This document shows, piece after piece, positions 10,011 to 18,458 of a stretch of 64,000 nucleotides of DNA (position 1 is its first letter; the number at the start of each line of letters is the position of its first letter). The notes under the pieces were generated by a model. That model saw only the letters and a program-made list of their open reading frames with translations. It did not search any database and was not told where the DNA came from. This stretch comes from an uncultured Tessaracoccus sp. GTDB lineage: Bacteria; Actinomycetota; Actinomycetes; Propionibacteriales; Propionibacteriaceae. Made by a program: the position numbers and the translations under genes. The stretch is from NCBI RefSeq assembly GCF_947255005.1, contig NZ_CAMYFI010000003.1, forward strand, positions 15,090 to 79,089, read 5' to 3'.

Positions 10011-11008
10011 AGCTCCAGCCTCCCTGGCAACGCGCGTAGCGGTCGGCCCGCGACTAGTTCCTTCGCCTCCCTGACGGTTGGGAGGTAGTGCAGCGCCAAC
10101 GACTCCAGGATCGCCACCGCCCGCTCGAGGGCGGCCTGCCGCTCCGCGCGCGTCGCCCGAGAGTCTTGTGCGAGTCGCATCGCTTTCAGCGCGGTGTCTG
10201 CCGGGCCGCGGGCATCGTCGGGGTAGTGCTGCATGCCCACTGCTTCAGCGTGCGCTTTCACTGCTTCAAACGCAACGGCCAACTCCCCCGCCAGCGTGGC
10301 CCGCTCAGGGTTGGACAACCGGGTGTGCTCCGCGTCCCAGCGCACCATAAGTTCGGTGAACCGGCGGGTCTCCGGCAACGTGGCGTCGAACAGTGCCGGG
10401 TACTCGATTCGCGTGATGACGTCAGAGGCCAACCGCCCGTAATCCGCCTTCAGCGCATTGACCTTCCCGACGATGTCCTTCCGCGCTCCTGCATCGTCCA
10501 GGAACCCGTGCAGCTGATACTCGTGGCCACCAGAGAGATAGACGTGCGGTGCTGCGACGAAATGCGGGTGGATGAGCGCAACAGGGACGAGCGCGCAGAG
10601 CACGACCATAATGAAGACGAGAGGGGGTATCGAGACACCCATGTGGTAGCTGGCCCACAACCCGAACAGCCCGCCTGCCGATAACCCCGCCAACATCGAA
10701 AGAACATAGGCGGGATTGAACATCGTGATCAGCTTGCCTGGCGGCAGCTTGTACGCCCCGACTGGGCGTCGCGTGTGAGCGGCGACAGCAAGGTCGCCGA
10801 GCTCCGGGAACTCATCGATGTGGAGAGTCTTGATATTGAACCCTTTGGTTCCCACGATTCTGGCGGTCTTCGGGCCCACTTCGGGCCCAGACAGCGTGAT
10901 GACGACGACCGTCCCGTCGTCGTACTGGACCGCGATGCTGCCGTCGAACGATGCCGCTTTGGCGTGGAAGTCGAGCAGTTCGGCATCGAGTGGCGGCCGT
11001 TCACGCAT
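10007..11008 (-). CDS. Membrane protein, tandem paralogue of the gene downstream
   Basis: Unrecognised 333-aa protein with the same plan as its overlapping neighbour. The N-terminal domain starts DAELLDFHAKAASFDG, against DAELVDLSGQAFLW in the paralogue. Two central membrane segments follow (around YVLSMLAGLSAGGLFGLWA and LVFIMVVLCALVPVALI), then a helical C-terminal domain ending in ALERAVAILESLALHYLP. The divergence between the two copies suggests an old duplication kept as a functional pair, perhaps a heteromeric membrane complex (inference). Confidence 0.75.
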   Translation of the reverse strand: MRERPPLDAELLDFHAKAASFDGSIAVQYDDGTVVVITLSGPEVGPKTARIVGTKGFNIKTLHIDEFPELGDLAVAAHTRRPVGAYKLPPGKLITMFNPAYVLSMLAGLSAGGLFGLWASYHMGVSIPPLVFIMVVLCALVPVALIHPHFVAAPHVYLSGGHEYQLHGFLDDAGARKDIVGKVNALKADYGRLASDVITRIEYPALFDATLPETRRFTELMVRWDAEHTRLSNPERATLAGELAVAFEAVKAHAEAVGMQHYPDDARGPADTALKAMRLAQDSRATRAERQAALERAVAILESLALHYLPTVREAKELVAGRPLRALPGRLEL

Positions 11009-11052
11009 GCGCAGATCTTATCGCGTGGATCGCGCAGGACGTTCGTCGCTGC

Positions 11053-11058
11053 TATGAT
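11053..11058 (+). promoter_or_regulatory. -10 box of the tRNA-Gly promoter
   Basis: TATGAT lies 11 nt before the first base of tRNA-Gly. No convincing -35 box is seen at the expected distance. Confidence 0.5.
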
Positions 11059-11069
11059 CAATCCGCGTT

Positions 11070-11140
11070 GCGGATGTAGCTCAATGGTAGAGCCCTAGTC
11101 TTCCAAACTAGCTACGCGGGTTCGATTCCCGTCATCCGCT
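11070..11140 (+). tRNA. tRNA-Gly (anticodon TCC)
   Basis: Cloverleaf of 71 nt. The acceptor pair is GCGGATG with CATCCGC and the discriminator base is T. The D arm is GCTC...GAGC. The anticodon stem CTAG surrounds loop TCTTCCAAA with anticodon TCC, and the T loop is TTCGATT. CCA is not encoded. Confidence 0.95.
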
Positions 11141-11148
11141 CGAACACA

Positions 11149-11190
11149 CAGGTGGCGGCCATGTCCTTATCCGGAACTGGCCGCCACCTG
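11149..11190. terminator. Hairpin between tRNA-Gly and araB
   Basis: A perfect 13-bp inverted repeat (11149-11161 and 11178-11190, arms CAGGTGGCGGCCA) with a 16-nt loop. It lies between the convergent tRNA-Gly and the araB stop, so it can end both transcripts. Its loop core TCCGGAACTG recurs in the intergenic repeat at 26032-26134. Confidence 0.6.
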
Positions 11191-11211
11191 CGCTGTGCGG
11201 GCTGCGATGGG

Positions 11212-12873
11212 TTACGCGCGTGCTTCGCGGCGCATGCCCCGCAGCGTGTGCATAATCTCCTTGTGCTCTCGCCCGAAATAGTCGTGCAGTTGCTGGTAGA
11301 TCGCGAACAGCTTGTCGTACTTCGCCGCGCGTTCCTCATCGACGGTGTACGCGTTGGGATTCTTGGCACCCATAGCCTGTGAGGCCGCTCTAGCGTCGGT
11401 GTACACACCAGCAGCTACCGCCGCGAATACTGCGGAGCCGAGGCTTCCGGTCTGCTCGGTCTCCGCGACGGACAGCGGCACTCGGCAGATGTCGCAGTAC
11501 AGCTGCATAATCCAGCGGTTCTTGGTAACACCGCCACAGGCGATGAGCTCGTTCACTGCAATGCCAGCCTTACGGAACGACTCGATGATGGTTCTGGCAC
11601 CAAACGCCGTAGACTCGACGAGCGCACGGTACTGCTCCTCCGGCTTCGTGGCCAGAGTCTGCCCAACGAGCAGCCCGGTGAGGCCCGCGTCGGACAGCAC
11701 GGAGCGGTTGCCGTTGTGCCAATCCAATCCCACGAGCCCATGCTCACCCACAACTTGCTTCGCACCAAGGTCAGACAGCAACTCATGAATACTGATACCT
11801 CGACGATCTGCTTCCTCGAAGTAGGAGGCAGGAACGCAGTTATCAATAAACCAAGCGAAAATATCACCGACCGCAGACTGACCCGCCTCGTAGCCCCACA
11901 GCCCATCGATGATCCCGCCATCGACCACCCCGAATACGCCCGGTACTTCGACGAGTTGCTCGTCGGAGATGACGTAGCAATTCGAGGTGCCCATAATTGC
12001 CGTCATTTGGCCAGGTTCGAGACCCTGCACCGCCGCAGCGGCAACGTGGGCATCGATGTTTCCGGTGGCGACAGCAATGCCCGGGCGCAACCCAAGGAGT
12101 TCTGCTGTTTGCTCGGTCAAGCTGCCAGCTCGAGCACCAAGGGGGATGATCGGGGCATTCAGCTTCTCCTCGAAGATACCTTCGAATCCAGGGGCAACTT
12201 CGCGAAGGAAATCATCCGACGGATACTTGCCATCTTGCCAGTTAAACTTGTATCCCGCGTTGGCCGCCGAGTACTGAAGCTTCCCGGTAAGCCACCAGAT
12301 GATCCAATCCAGTGCGTTACAGAACACCTCAGTAGCTTCGTAGACTTCCGGCGCCTTGTTGAAGGTTTCCAAGGCCTTAGGCAGACCCATCTCAGAGTTG
12401 AGAATACCTCCGTAACGCCCGAGCCAATCTTCACCACGTTCGCGCGCGACTTCCACAATGCGATTTGCCTCGGCAACACCACCGTGATGCTTCCACAGTT
12501 TCACCCAGGCATGCGGGTTATTGCGGTACTCGTCAAGCTCACACAGCGGAGTGCCGTCGTTCTTGCAAGCAAGCACTGTCGCTGATGTGAAGTCGATGCC
12601 GATTCCGACAATTTGTGCGGGATCAACGCCTGCGTCTTTCACCGCACCGCGCACTGCTTCCACGGTAGCCATCCGATAATCATTCGGATCTTGCAGCGCG
12701 AACTCAGCGGGCAGCTTCTGCCCGTCGGCAGCGGTGAGCACATCGTCCATCACGCCGTGTGCATACTCCGAGACAGCGGTACCCAGTTCTGCACCGTCGG
12801 AAGCGCGAACCACGAGCGCACGGCTCGAGAGGGTTCCGAAGTCGATACCGATGACGTATTGCTCGTCGGCCAC
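11212..12873 (-). CDS. araB: Ribulokinase (AraB-like FGGY kinase)
   Basis: FGGY-family sugar kinase of 553 aa, expected to phosphorylate L-ribulose or a related ketose. The N-terminal phosphate loop is GIDFGTLSSRALVV. The AraB signatures GYEAGQSAVGDIFAWF and the C-terminal GGVTKNRWIMQLYCDICRV are present. The frame extends to 12957, but the GTG at 12873 has GGAAGGAAG upstream and gives the canonical start VADEQYVIGIDFG. It is the last gene of the seven-gene minus-strand locus. No L-arabinose isomerase or ribulose-5-phosphate epimerase lies nearby, so the in vivo substrate may not be arabinose-derived L-ribulose. Confidence 0.85.
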   Translation of the reverse strand: MADEQYVIGIDFGTLSSRALVVRASDGAELGTAVSEYAHGVMDDVLTAADGQKLPAEFALQDPNDYRMATVEAVRGAVKDAGVDPAQIVGIGIDFTSATVLACKNDGTPLCELDEYRNNPHAWVKLWKHHGGVAEANRIVEVARERGEDWLGRYGGILNSEMGLPKALETFNKAPEVYEATEVFCNALDWIIWWLTGKLQYSAANAGYKFNWQDGKYPSDDFLREVAPGFEGIFEEKLNAPIIPLGARAGSLTEQTAELLGLRPGIAVATGNIDAHVAAAAVQGLEPGQMTAIMGTSNCYVISDEQLVEVPGVFGVVDGGIIDGLWGYEAGQSAVGDIFAWFIDNCVPASYFEEADRRGISIHELLSDLGAKQVVGEHGLVGLDWHNGNRSVLSDAGLTGLLVGQTLATKPEEQYRALVESTAFGARTIIESFRKAGIAVNELIACGGVTKNRWIMQLYCDICRVPLSVAETEQTGSLGSAVFAAVAAGVYTDARAASQAMGAKNPNAYTVDEERAAKYDKLFAIYQQLHDYFGREHKEIMHTLRGMRREARA

Positions 12874-12901
12874 GTTAATTTCTTCCTTCCACGTTGCGCT
12901 G

Positions 12902-14260
12902 TCACTCGGTCCAGGGGCGCTGACCCCAGAAGCCATCGTCCTGGAAGAGCACGTCAACGAATTCCTCCAGCAGACCCGCCTCGTACACGAAGTCGAGCAG
13001 CGTGTAGCGGGATCGAATCATCTGGGCACGGAAGTACGTTTCGTAGAACCGCTCACGCGTCACGCCAATCTGCGACGGGTGGTAGATGCCGCCCACCTTC
13101 TTCAGCAGAGTTTCCACTTCCTCAGCGGGCATGACCTGCGCGGCGCACCGCTCACGGATCGTCGGCCATTTCTCGGCCACCAGCTCGAGGCGGGCACGCA
13201 GTTGGTCGTCGTCGATGTACTTGCCCATGGTTTGCTTCACAGCGGGTTCTACCTGGTCCCCTGTGAAGTTCGCACGTACACGAGCCTCCATCTGCTCAGC
13301 GGTGGGCCATTTCGCGACGGCAGCGTCAATGTCGAGCTTGGTGAAGTCAGTCTCAAGAACCTTGGCCCACATCGCAAGCATCGCGATGGTACCGAGCCCC
13401 ACCTTGAACCCGTGCGTGAGCGGCGGATCGAGCTCCATTCCGAGGTGCTCCATTTCCCACAGGTGGGAGAACTGGTGCCCCGCACCGGATGCTGGGCGGG
13501 AGCTGACGCGGTATTTCTGCATGGCCAGACCCGACATGATGAGGCCCTCGACCAGCCCGCGGAATGATTCAGGCTTGCCCTCGACGAGGCCCTCCGGATC
13601 GCTGATGGCAGACTGCAGCGGCCCCTGGACGAGGTCCCACACCTCCTGGTCAATGGCCTCAACACCCAGTTCGTCGGCGATGATCCAGTCCGCACCCGCC
13701 GGAACTTTTTCAATCAGGTCACCCACACCGGTTGCAGTGCAACGCTGGGGGGCGGCGGCCATCGTCGGAAGGTCACCGATGATGGCCTTGGGTGCGCGGC
13801 AGGCCATGGTGTGCTTGAAGCCGTTTTCGGTGATCGAGGACCCGAAGGCCGCGTAACCATCCATAGATGCTGCGGTGCACACCACCATGTAGCGGCGGCC
13901 GAGCTCGTGGCTGGCGAGCTTCACCATGTCGTTGAGCGTGCCAGAACCGATGACTACGGCGATGGTTTCTTCCTTGGCGAGAAACTCGCGAATTACCCCG
14001 ACGTTGTCATACGACGCGTACACAGTCGGCGTTGCCGGGAATTCCAGCGGGTCTGCCAGATCCACGCCTGCCGCCTCAAGCGAGGCCTTCACGGGTTCGC
14101 CAGCTGCGGCCCACGTGTTGCCATCGTAGATAAGCACTCCGCGCGCACCGGGGAAGTTTTCGACGAACACCCGTCCGGTCTCGTCGAGAACATCGTGTCC
14201 CATCACTACGACATCGGTGTCGTCGCAGTCTCCAAGGGCTCGTTCAATCAAGTCAGACAT
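12902..14260 (-). CDS. AraM/EgsA-like sn-glycerol-1-phosphate dehydrogenase family protein
   Basis: Iron-containing alcohol dehydrogenase superfamily protein of 452 aa, of the branch with bacterial glycerol-1-phosphate dehydrogenase (AraM/EgsA). The NAD-binding part shows VVIGSGTLNDMVKLAS and VCTAASMDGYAAFGSSI. Metal-ligand candidates are an Asp in GVGDLIEK and histidines in GAGHQFSHLWEME and PLTHGFKVG. The family reduces dihydroxyacetone phosphate or oxidises polyol phosphates. Here it sits between two FGGY kinases, so a kinase-made polyol or ketose phosphate is a likely substrate (inference). Confidence 0.82.
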   Translation of the reverse strand: MSDLIERALGDCDDTDVVVMGHDVLDETGRVFVENFPGARGVLIYDGNTWAAAGEPVKASLEAAGVDLADPLEFPATPTVYASYDNVGVIREFLAKEETIAVVIGSGTLNDMVKLASHELGRRYMVVCTAASMDGYAAFGSSITENGFKHTMACRAPKAIIGDLPTMAAAPQRCTATGVGDLIEKVPAGADWIIADELGVEAIDQEVWDLVQGPLQSAISDPEGLVEGKPESFRGLVEGLIMSGLAMQKYRVSSRPASGAGHQFSHLWEMEHLGMELDPPLTHGFKVGLGTIAMLAMWAKVLETDFTKLDIDAAVAKWPTAEQMEARVRANFTGDQVEPAVKQTMGKYIDDDQLRARLELVAEKWPTIRERCAAQVMPAEEVETLLKKVGGIYHPSQIGVTRERFYETYFRAQMIRSRYTLLDFVYEAGLLEEFVDVLFQDDGFWGQRPWTE

Positions 14261-14289
14261 GCCTTGTCACTCCTTGTACTTTCGTGTGC

Positions 14290-15849
14290 TTACCGTGCGG
14301 ACTCGTGGTCAACGATCTGGTGGATCGTCGGCTGCAACTGCGGGTAGGTCTCGCAGTAGCGATCAACATAGAACTGGTATTCCTCATGAATTTCCTGATT
14401 CGGCTCGTACACGTCGATCTCGTGCACCATGTGCTTCGCAGCTTCGGGCAGGTCCTTGTAGATCCCTGCACCGACAGCCGCGATCATGCAGGTGCCGAGT
14501 ACCACCGCGTCTCCCACCTCAGTGACTGAGATCGGCACGCCGGTTACGTCTGCGTGCATCTGCATCCAGTTACGGCTCTTCGTGGCGCCGCCGCACGCAA
14601 CCATTCGTGTCACGTCGAAGCCGGCAGCAGTCATCGCGCGCAGGTTGTGGGCTGTGCCGTAACAGACCGCCTCCTGCAGCGCGTGGTACACGTGCGCCTG
14701 CGTGTGCATCAGCGAAAGCCCCGTGATGGTGCCCCGCGCCTTCGAATCCGAGTACGGCGTGCGGTTGCCCTGGAAATACTCGTTGACGACGAGACCGTCA
14801 GAGCCGGGTGGAATATGCGCAGCTTGCTCGTTCAGCACGTCGTATGGATTCAGGCCGATCTTCTCGGCCGCGTGCACCGTGTCGCCCGCAAAGTTGTCTC
14901 GGAACCACTTGATGACGGAACCCGTCGACACCTGACCGCCTTCGACAGTGTACTGGCCAGGCACTACACCGTCGGTGTAGGCACCGAAGAATCCCTTTCC
15001 GTGAATCTCTTCGGCGGACTGACCGGTGAGCACGTGCGACGAGCCGGTGATGAGCGCCATCGATCCGGGCGCGAGCACACCCAAGCCAATCTGACCCGCC
15101 CAGGCATCGGCAAGGCCCTGCGCAACTGGGATGCCAGGGCGCAATCCCAACAACTGTGCAGCAATGGTGCCAAGCGTCCCGACGGGCTCTCCGATGTCGA
15201 GCACCCGCTCGGGAATCTTGTCGAACACGTCACCACAGCCGATGGTCTCGTAGAAGTCGACTGGCCAACCACCTTTGTTGCGGTTGTAGTACATCCGCAG
15301 CGCCGCCGAGTTGATGTTCGTCGTCCACTCACCAGTGAGCTTGAAAGTGAGCCAGTCCGGAGCGTCGACGAGGCGTGATGCATGCTTATAGGTTTCGGGC
15401 TCATGCTCGCGCAACCATGCTGCTTTGAAGGGGTACCACTCAGCGATGGCCGGGGCTGTGCCTGCCCCGTTGTAGAGGCGTGCCACTGAGTCAGATTGCT
15501 CGGCCCTAGCTGCCTGCTCGGTGGCGCGCACGTCCATCCACATGATGGCCGGACGTAGCGCGTCGCCCTTCTCATTCATCGCGACCATCGTGAGGGTGGT
15601 GGCGTCATAGGAGATGCCTGCAATTTCTGCGGGCGACACGCCAGAGAGTTCCAGCGCCTTGCGGCAGGAGGCCTGCAGTGCCTTCCACCATTCGTCCGGG
15701 TCTTGCTCGGCATAGCCGGGACGCGGGTGCGTGGTCTTGTACGGCGTCGCGGCGAACGTCAACGGGCGCCCCTGCACGTCGAAGATGGCGACACGGCAGG
15801 ATTCGGTGCCGTAATCGATGCCCAAGAGGTACGGGCCTTCAGGAATCAT
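14290..15849 (-). CDS. FGGY-family carbohydrate kinase
   Basis: Second FGGY kinase of the locus, 519 aa, clearly different in sequence from the AraB-like one. The N-terminal GIDYGTESCRVAIFD is the phosphate-binding loop. PGYAEQDPDEWW and the ATP-site motif ACGGATKSRNWMQMHADV are typical of the D-ribulokinase/ribitol kinase branch. The start is the ATG at 15849, preceded by AAAGGAGAG; the frame is open further, to 15966. Two kinases with different specificity in one locus suggest two entry substrates or two phosphorylation steps. Confidence 0.85.
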   Translation of the reverse strand: MIPEGPYLLGIDYGTESCRVAIFDVQGRPLTFAATPYKTTHPRPGYAEQDPDEWWKALQASCRKALELSGVSPAEIAGISYDATTLTMVAMNEKGDALRPAIMWMDVRATEQAARAEQSDSVARLYNGAGTAPAIAEWYPFKAAWLREHEPETYKHASRLVDAPDWLTFKLTGEWTTNINSAALRMYYNRNKGGWPVDFYETIGCGDVFDKIPERVLDIGEPVGTLGTIAAQLLGLRPGIPVAQGLADAWAGQIGLGVLAPGSMALITGSSHVLTGQSAEEIHGKGFFGAYTDGVVPGQYTVEGGQVSTGSVIKWFRDNFAGDTVHAAEKIGLNPYDVLNEQAAHIPPGSDGLVVNEYFQGNRTPYSDSKARGTITGLSLMHTQAHVYHALQEAVCYGTAHNLRAMTAAGFDVTRMVACGGATKSRNWMQMHADVTGVPISVTEVGDAVVLGTCMIAAVGAGIYKDLPEAAKHMVHEIDVYEPNQEIHEEYQFYVDRYCETYPQLQPTIHQIVDHESAR

Positions 15850-15896
15850 GGTGCTCTCCTTTGAGGTATTGAAAAGTGGTGTGGGAACCGAGGTGC

Positions 15897-16745
15897 CTAT
15901 TCCGTCCAACCCAGTTCGTCCCAGACGCTTGCCGGAATCAACTGGTCGATACGTTCGAGAACCCACGTGGGGCGCTCAGACTCGGGGAGACGTTCGGCGT
16001 CGCCAGCCTTCGCTTCACCCGTCAGCACGCATGCCGAGCGCATGCCACCGTCGACGGCCATCTTGATGTCCGTTTGAAGGCGGTCGCCCACCATGACGCA
16101 CCTCGCCGGGTTCACGTCGAGACCGGCGAGGGCTTCCTCGAGCATAATGGGCGACGGTTTGCCCATGCTGGCCGAGCACTGCACCCCCGTGCAGGCTTCG
16201 ATAGCGGCAGTCATGGCTGCACAGTCGGGTTCGCCGCGGCCTTCCGGGAATGGACAGAATCGGTCGGGGTTCGTCTGAATCAGGATCGCGCGCTTGTGGT
16301 ACCAGATGGCGTCGAAAGCGATCTGGAGTTTGCGGTAGTCGAAGGAGCGGTCGTACGAGGCGACGACCACGTCGATCTTCTCCGGGTCTTCACTCAAGGT
16401 GAAACCATTGGCGCGCAGGGCGTTTTGGAGCGGTTCCTCACCCACCACGAACAACGTGGAATCCGGGTGATGGTGCTTCAGCCAGTTCACCGTCGTGACC
16501 ACTGTGTTCGAGATTTCTTCGATCTTGGCGGGGATCCCCAAGCGCTGAAGCTTCTCCAGATACATCTCGGGATCTTTGGTGGGGTTGTTCGACAAGAACC
16601 TGACGGGGATATCCCGACGGCGAAGCTCTCCCAGCATGCGCTGTGCACCGGGCAGTAGCTCGTCGCCGAGATAGATCGTGCCGTCGAGGTCGAAGACGTA
16701 GGCTTGGCAGAACTCTTCCGGACGGCTAGTGGTGGGTGTGGACAC
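15897..16745 (-). CDS. HAD-IIA family sugar phosphatase (AraL/NagD-like)
   Basis: HAD-superfamily phosphatase with all four motifs: nucleophile Asp19 and Asp21 in FDLDGT, FLSNN, the lysine in MGKPSP, and MVGDRLQTDI. The large cap between motifs II and III places it in subfamily IIA (NagD/AraL). In Bacillus subtilis the homologous AraL lies in the ara operon next to AraM and acts on sugar phosphates. The start is decided by AAGGAG, which abuts the GTG at 16751 but is correctly spaced (5 nt) for the GTG at 16745, giving 282 aa. Confidence 0.87.
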   Translation of the reverse strand: MSTPTTSRPEEFCQAYVFDLDGTIYLGDELLPGAQRMLGELRRRDIPVRFLSNNPTKDPEMYLEKLQRLGIPAKIEEISNTVVTTVNWLKHHHPDSTLFVVGEEPLQNALRANGFTLSEDPEKIDVVVASYDRSFDYRKLQIAFDAIWYHKRAILIQTNPDRFCPFPEGRGEPDCAAMTAAIEACTGVQCSASMGKPSPIMLEEALAGLDVNPARCVMVGDRLQTDIKMAVDGGMRSACVLTGEAKAGDAERLPESERPTWVLERIDQLIPASVWDELGWTE

Positions 16746-16761
16746 TCTCACTCCTTACGAC

Positions 16762-17841
16762 TTACGACAGCAGTGCTGCCAGGCTGACAACGATGGTGTT
16801 TGAAATCCAGATCGCAGCGGCCGGGGGGTCAATGTGGCTGACGCCGCGGGCGTACCACAGCCGCGCGAAAAACTCGCCGAACGCTGCTGCCATCACGCCG
16901 AACATGGCCGCGAGGATGAGCGCAACCGAAGCCATCAGCCATGCATGCGAATCCCAGGCGCTGGTTGCCACCCAGGTGAACTCGGCGAAGGTGGAGCCCA
17001 TCAACAGGGGGTAGAACTGCACTGCGGCAAGCCCCGAGGTAATGGTCACGTGGTGCTGCACGGGCATGTTGCGGTTGGTAATCAAGAACAAGATGATGAC
17101 CGCTGAGATACCGAACGTGAACGATTGGGCGTTCGCGGCAGCAAGCTGGTTTGGAATGCCCAGTTCGGTGAAGCGGGCTCCGACGTTGGCCGCCAGGAAC
17201 AGGGAGGCGCCGCCCGCCAGGATGCCGAACAGTGAACCGATGGTGAGCAGCTGGCTCGGCTTCTCTTGCCATTCTAGCCAGCGGCCATTGGGACCGGGCT
17301 TGATTCGGTCCAACAGCTTGTTGCTGTCCTTATGAAACAGTTCGGGATTATGCAGCGAACCCTTGAACAGGCCCTTCCCCGGCTCACCGCCGAACATGAG
17401 GCGTGCGGTGATACCAGAGATCAGGACGGTGAGTGCCACAGAGTCGGTGTGGGAACCGAACCAGGGAATGTTACTGATCCCAATCTGCACGAGGTAGCCG
17501 AAGATACCGAAAGCCGAACCGCACAGCAGCACAGAAGGGTGACCTAGGCCGGCCAGGGGTGTATTGACGTCCTTGGCGTCGGCGAAGTAGCGCCGGTATC
17601 GAGCGAAGGTGGCTGCTCCGACGCCTGCGGCAAAGGTGATGTGCGGTCCCATGAACGGGCCGAACGCCAGGTAGTCGAATCCGAAGGTCGAGCCCGTGGC
17701 GGCGAAGACGCCCCATGAGGCGAGTACGCAGAAGCCGGTGAGCACGAAGGCGTAGTTACCGCCAATTGCGGCACCCACCGCGCCGCCTGCTATGGCAGCC
17801 ATTAAGCCGAAGAGGAAAACTCCGAGTGAGCTAGTGAACAT
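16762..17841 (-). CDS. Multi-pass membrane protein, candidate transporter of the locus
   Basis: 359-aa protein with about nine hydrophobic segments and glycine-rich helices (GLMAAIAGGAVGAAIGG near residue 20). A loop with FGGEPGKGLFKGSLHNPELFHKD lies near the middle. I do not recognise a characterised family. It is the only transport-like gene in the locus, so it may import the substrate (inference from context only). It lies 16 bp upstream of the HAD phosphatase and downstream of the RpiB-like gene. Confidence 0.78.
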   Translation of the reverse strand: MFTSSLGVFLFGLMAAIAGGAVGAAIGGNYAFVLTGFCVLASWGVFAATGSTFGFDYLAFGPFMGPHITFAAGVGAATFARYRRYFADAKDVNTPLAGLGHPSVLLCGSAFGIFGYLVQIGISNIPWFGSHTDSVALTVLISGITARLMFGGEPGKGLFKGSLHNPELFHKDSNKLLDRIKPGPNGRWLEWQEKPSQLLTIGSLFGILAGGASLFLAANVGARFTELGIPNQLAAANAQSFTFGISAVIILFLITNRNMPVQHHVTITSGLAAVQFYPLLMGSTFAEFTWVATSAWDSHAWLMASVALILAAMFGVMAAAFGEFFARLWYARGVSHIDPPAAAIWISNTIVVSLAALLS

Positions 17842-17880
17842 CGTCGTTCCTTGCGAGAGATAGTGTGATGTACTTTACCT

Positions 17881-18348
17881 TTAGCAGCCGAGGGTTTCTT
17901 GTTCGTAGCCGCAAATCAGATCGACGTTGCCCTTCGAGTGTGAAGAGGGGTCGAACTCGTAGCTGAGGAACTCCTTCGCCAGTCGACGGGCAAGCTCGCG
18001 TCCGATCACGCGCTCGCCCAAGCAGAGCACCTGCGCATCGTTCGACATGATGAGACGTTCCACGGAGAAGGAATCGTGTGCGGTGCTCGCCCGCACGCCC
18101 GGCACCTTGTTCGCCGAGATGGCCATGCCCATGCCCGTTCCGCAGACGAAGATGCCTCGATCTGCCTCGCCTGCGGCAATCTTCTTCGCCGCCGCAAATC
18201 CGACATGTGGGTACGCAGTGTCTTCACCCGGGGTGATGCCTGCGTCAATCACTTCGTCGACGCGCGGGTCCTGCTCAAGGTCGGCCTTGATTGCTTCCTT
18301 GTAATTCACGCCTGCCGGGTCGGCGGCGACAACGATCTTCAAACCCAT
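17881..18348 (-). CDS. RpiB/LacAB family sugar-phosphate isomerase, divergent
   Basis: 155-aa isomerase of the RpiB/LacAB family. The catalytic base is Cys69 in FVCGTGMGMAISANK. The usual Asp-His-Ala-Gly near the N-terminus reads DPAGVNYK, so the His is replaced by Pro. The window's canonical RpiB (27106-27546) has DHAAFEMK and GGSGNGE instead. These differences, and the place in a kinase/dehydrogenase locus, suggest a substrate other than ribose 5-phosphate, perhaps a tetrulose or other ketose phosphate. The start at 18348 has GGAG 5 nt upstream. Confidence 0.85.
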   Translation of the reverse strand: MGLKIVVAADPAGVNYKEAIKADLEQDPRVDEVIDAGITPGEDTAYPHVGFAAAKKIAAGEADRGIFVCGTGMGMAISANKVPGVRASTAHDSFSVERLIMSNDAQVLCLGERVIGRELARRLAKEFLSYEFDPSSHSKGNVDLICGYEQETLGC

Positions 18349-18412
18349 GTCTTCTCCATTGCTCCTTTGCTGGGGTGCCGTAGTTGCACGGCACTGTGAA
18401 CTGAGCATCAAT

Positions 18413-18431
18413 GTAACACAGAACGTGTTAC
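18413..18431. promoter_or_regulatory. Operator palindrome, candidate DeoR-family site
   Basis: GTAACAC and GTGTTAC are perfect 7-bp inverted arms separated by 5 bp. The palindrome lies in the 110-bp gap between the DeoR regulator gene and the RpiB-like gene, at promoter distance from the start at 18348. It is a good candidate operator for the locus regulator. Confidence 0.6.
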
Positions 18432-18435
18432 TTCA

Positions 18436-18450
18436 AACAGGGGCCCTGTT
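18436..18450. promoter_or_regulatory. Second operator-like palindrome
   Basis: AACAGGG and CCCTGTT form a 15-bp palindrome with one central base, 4 bp from the first palindrome and 8 bp from the DeoR stop. It may be a second regulator site or a small terminator of the regulator gene. Confidence 0.45.
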
Positions 18451-18458
18451 ATATGGGG

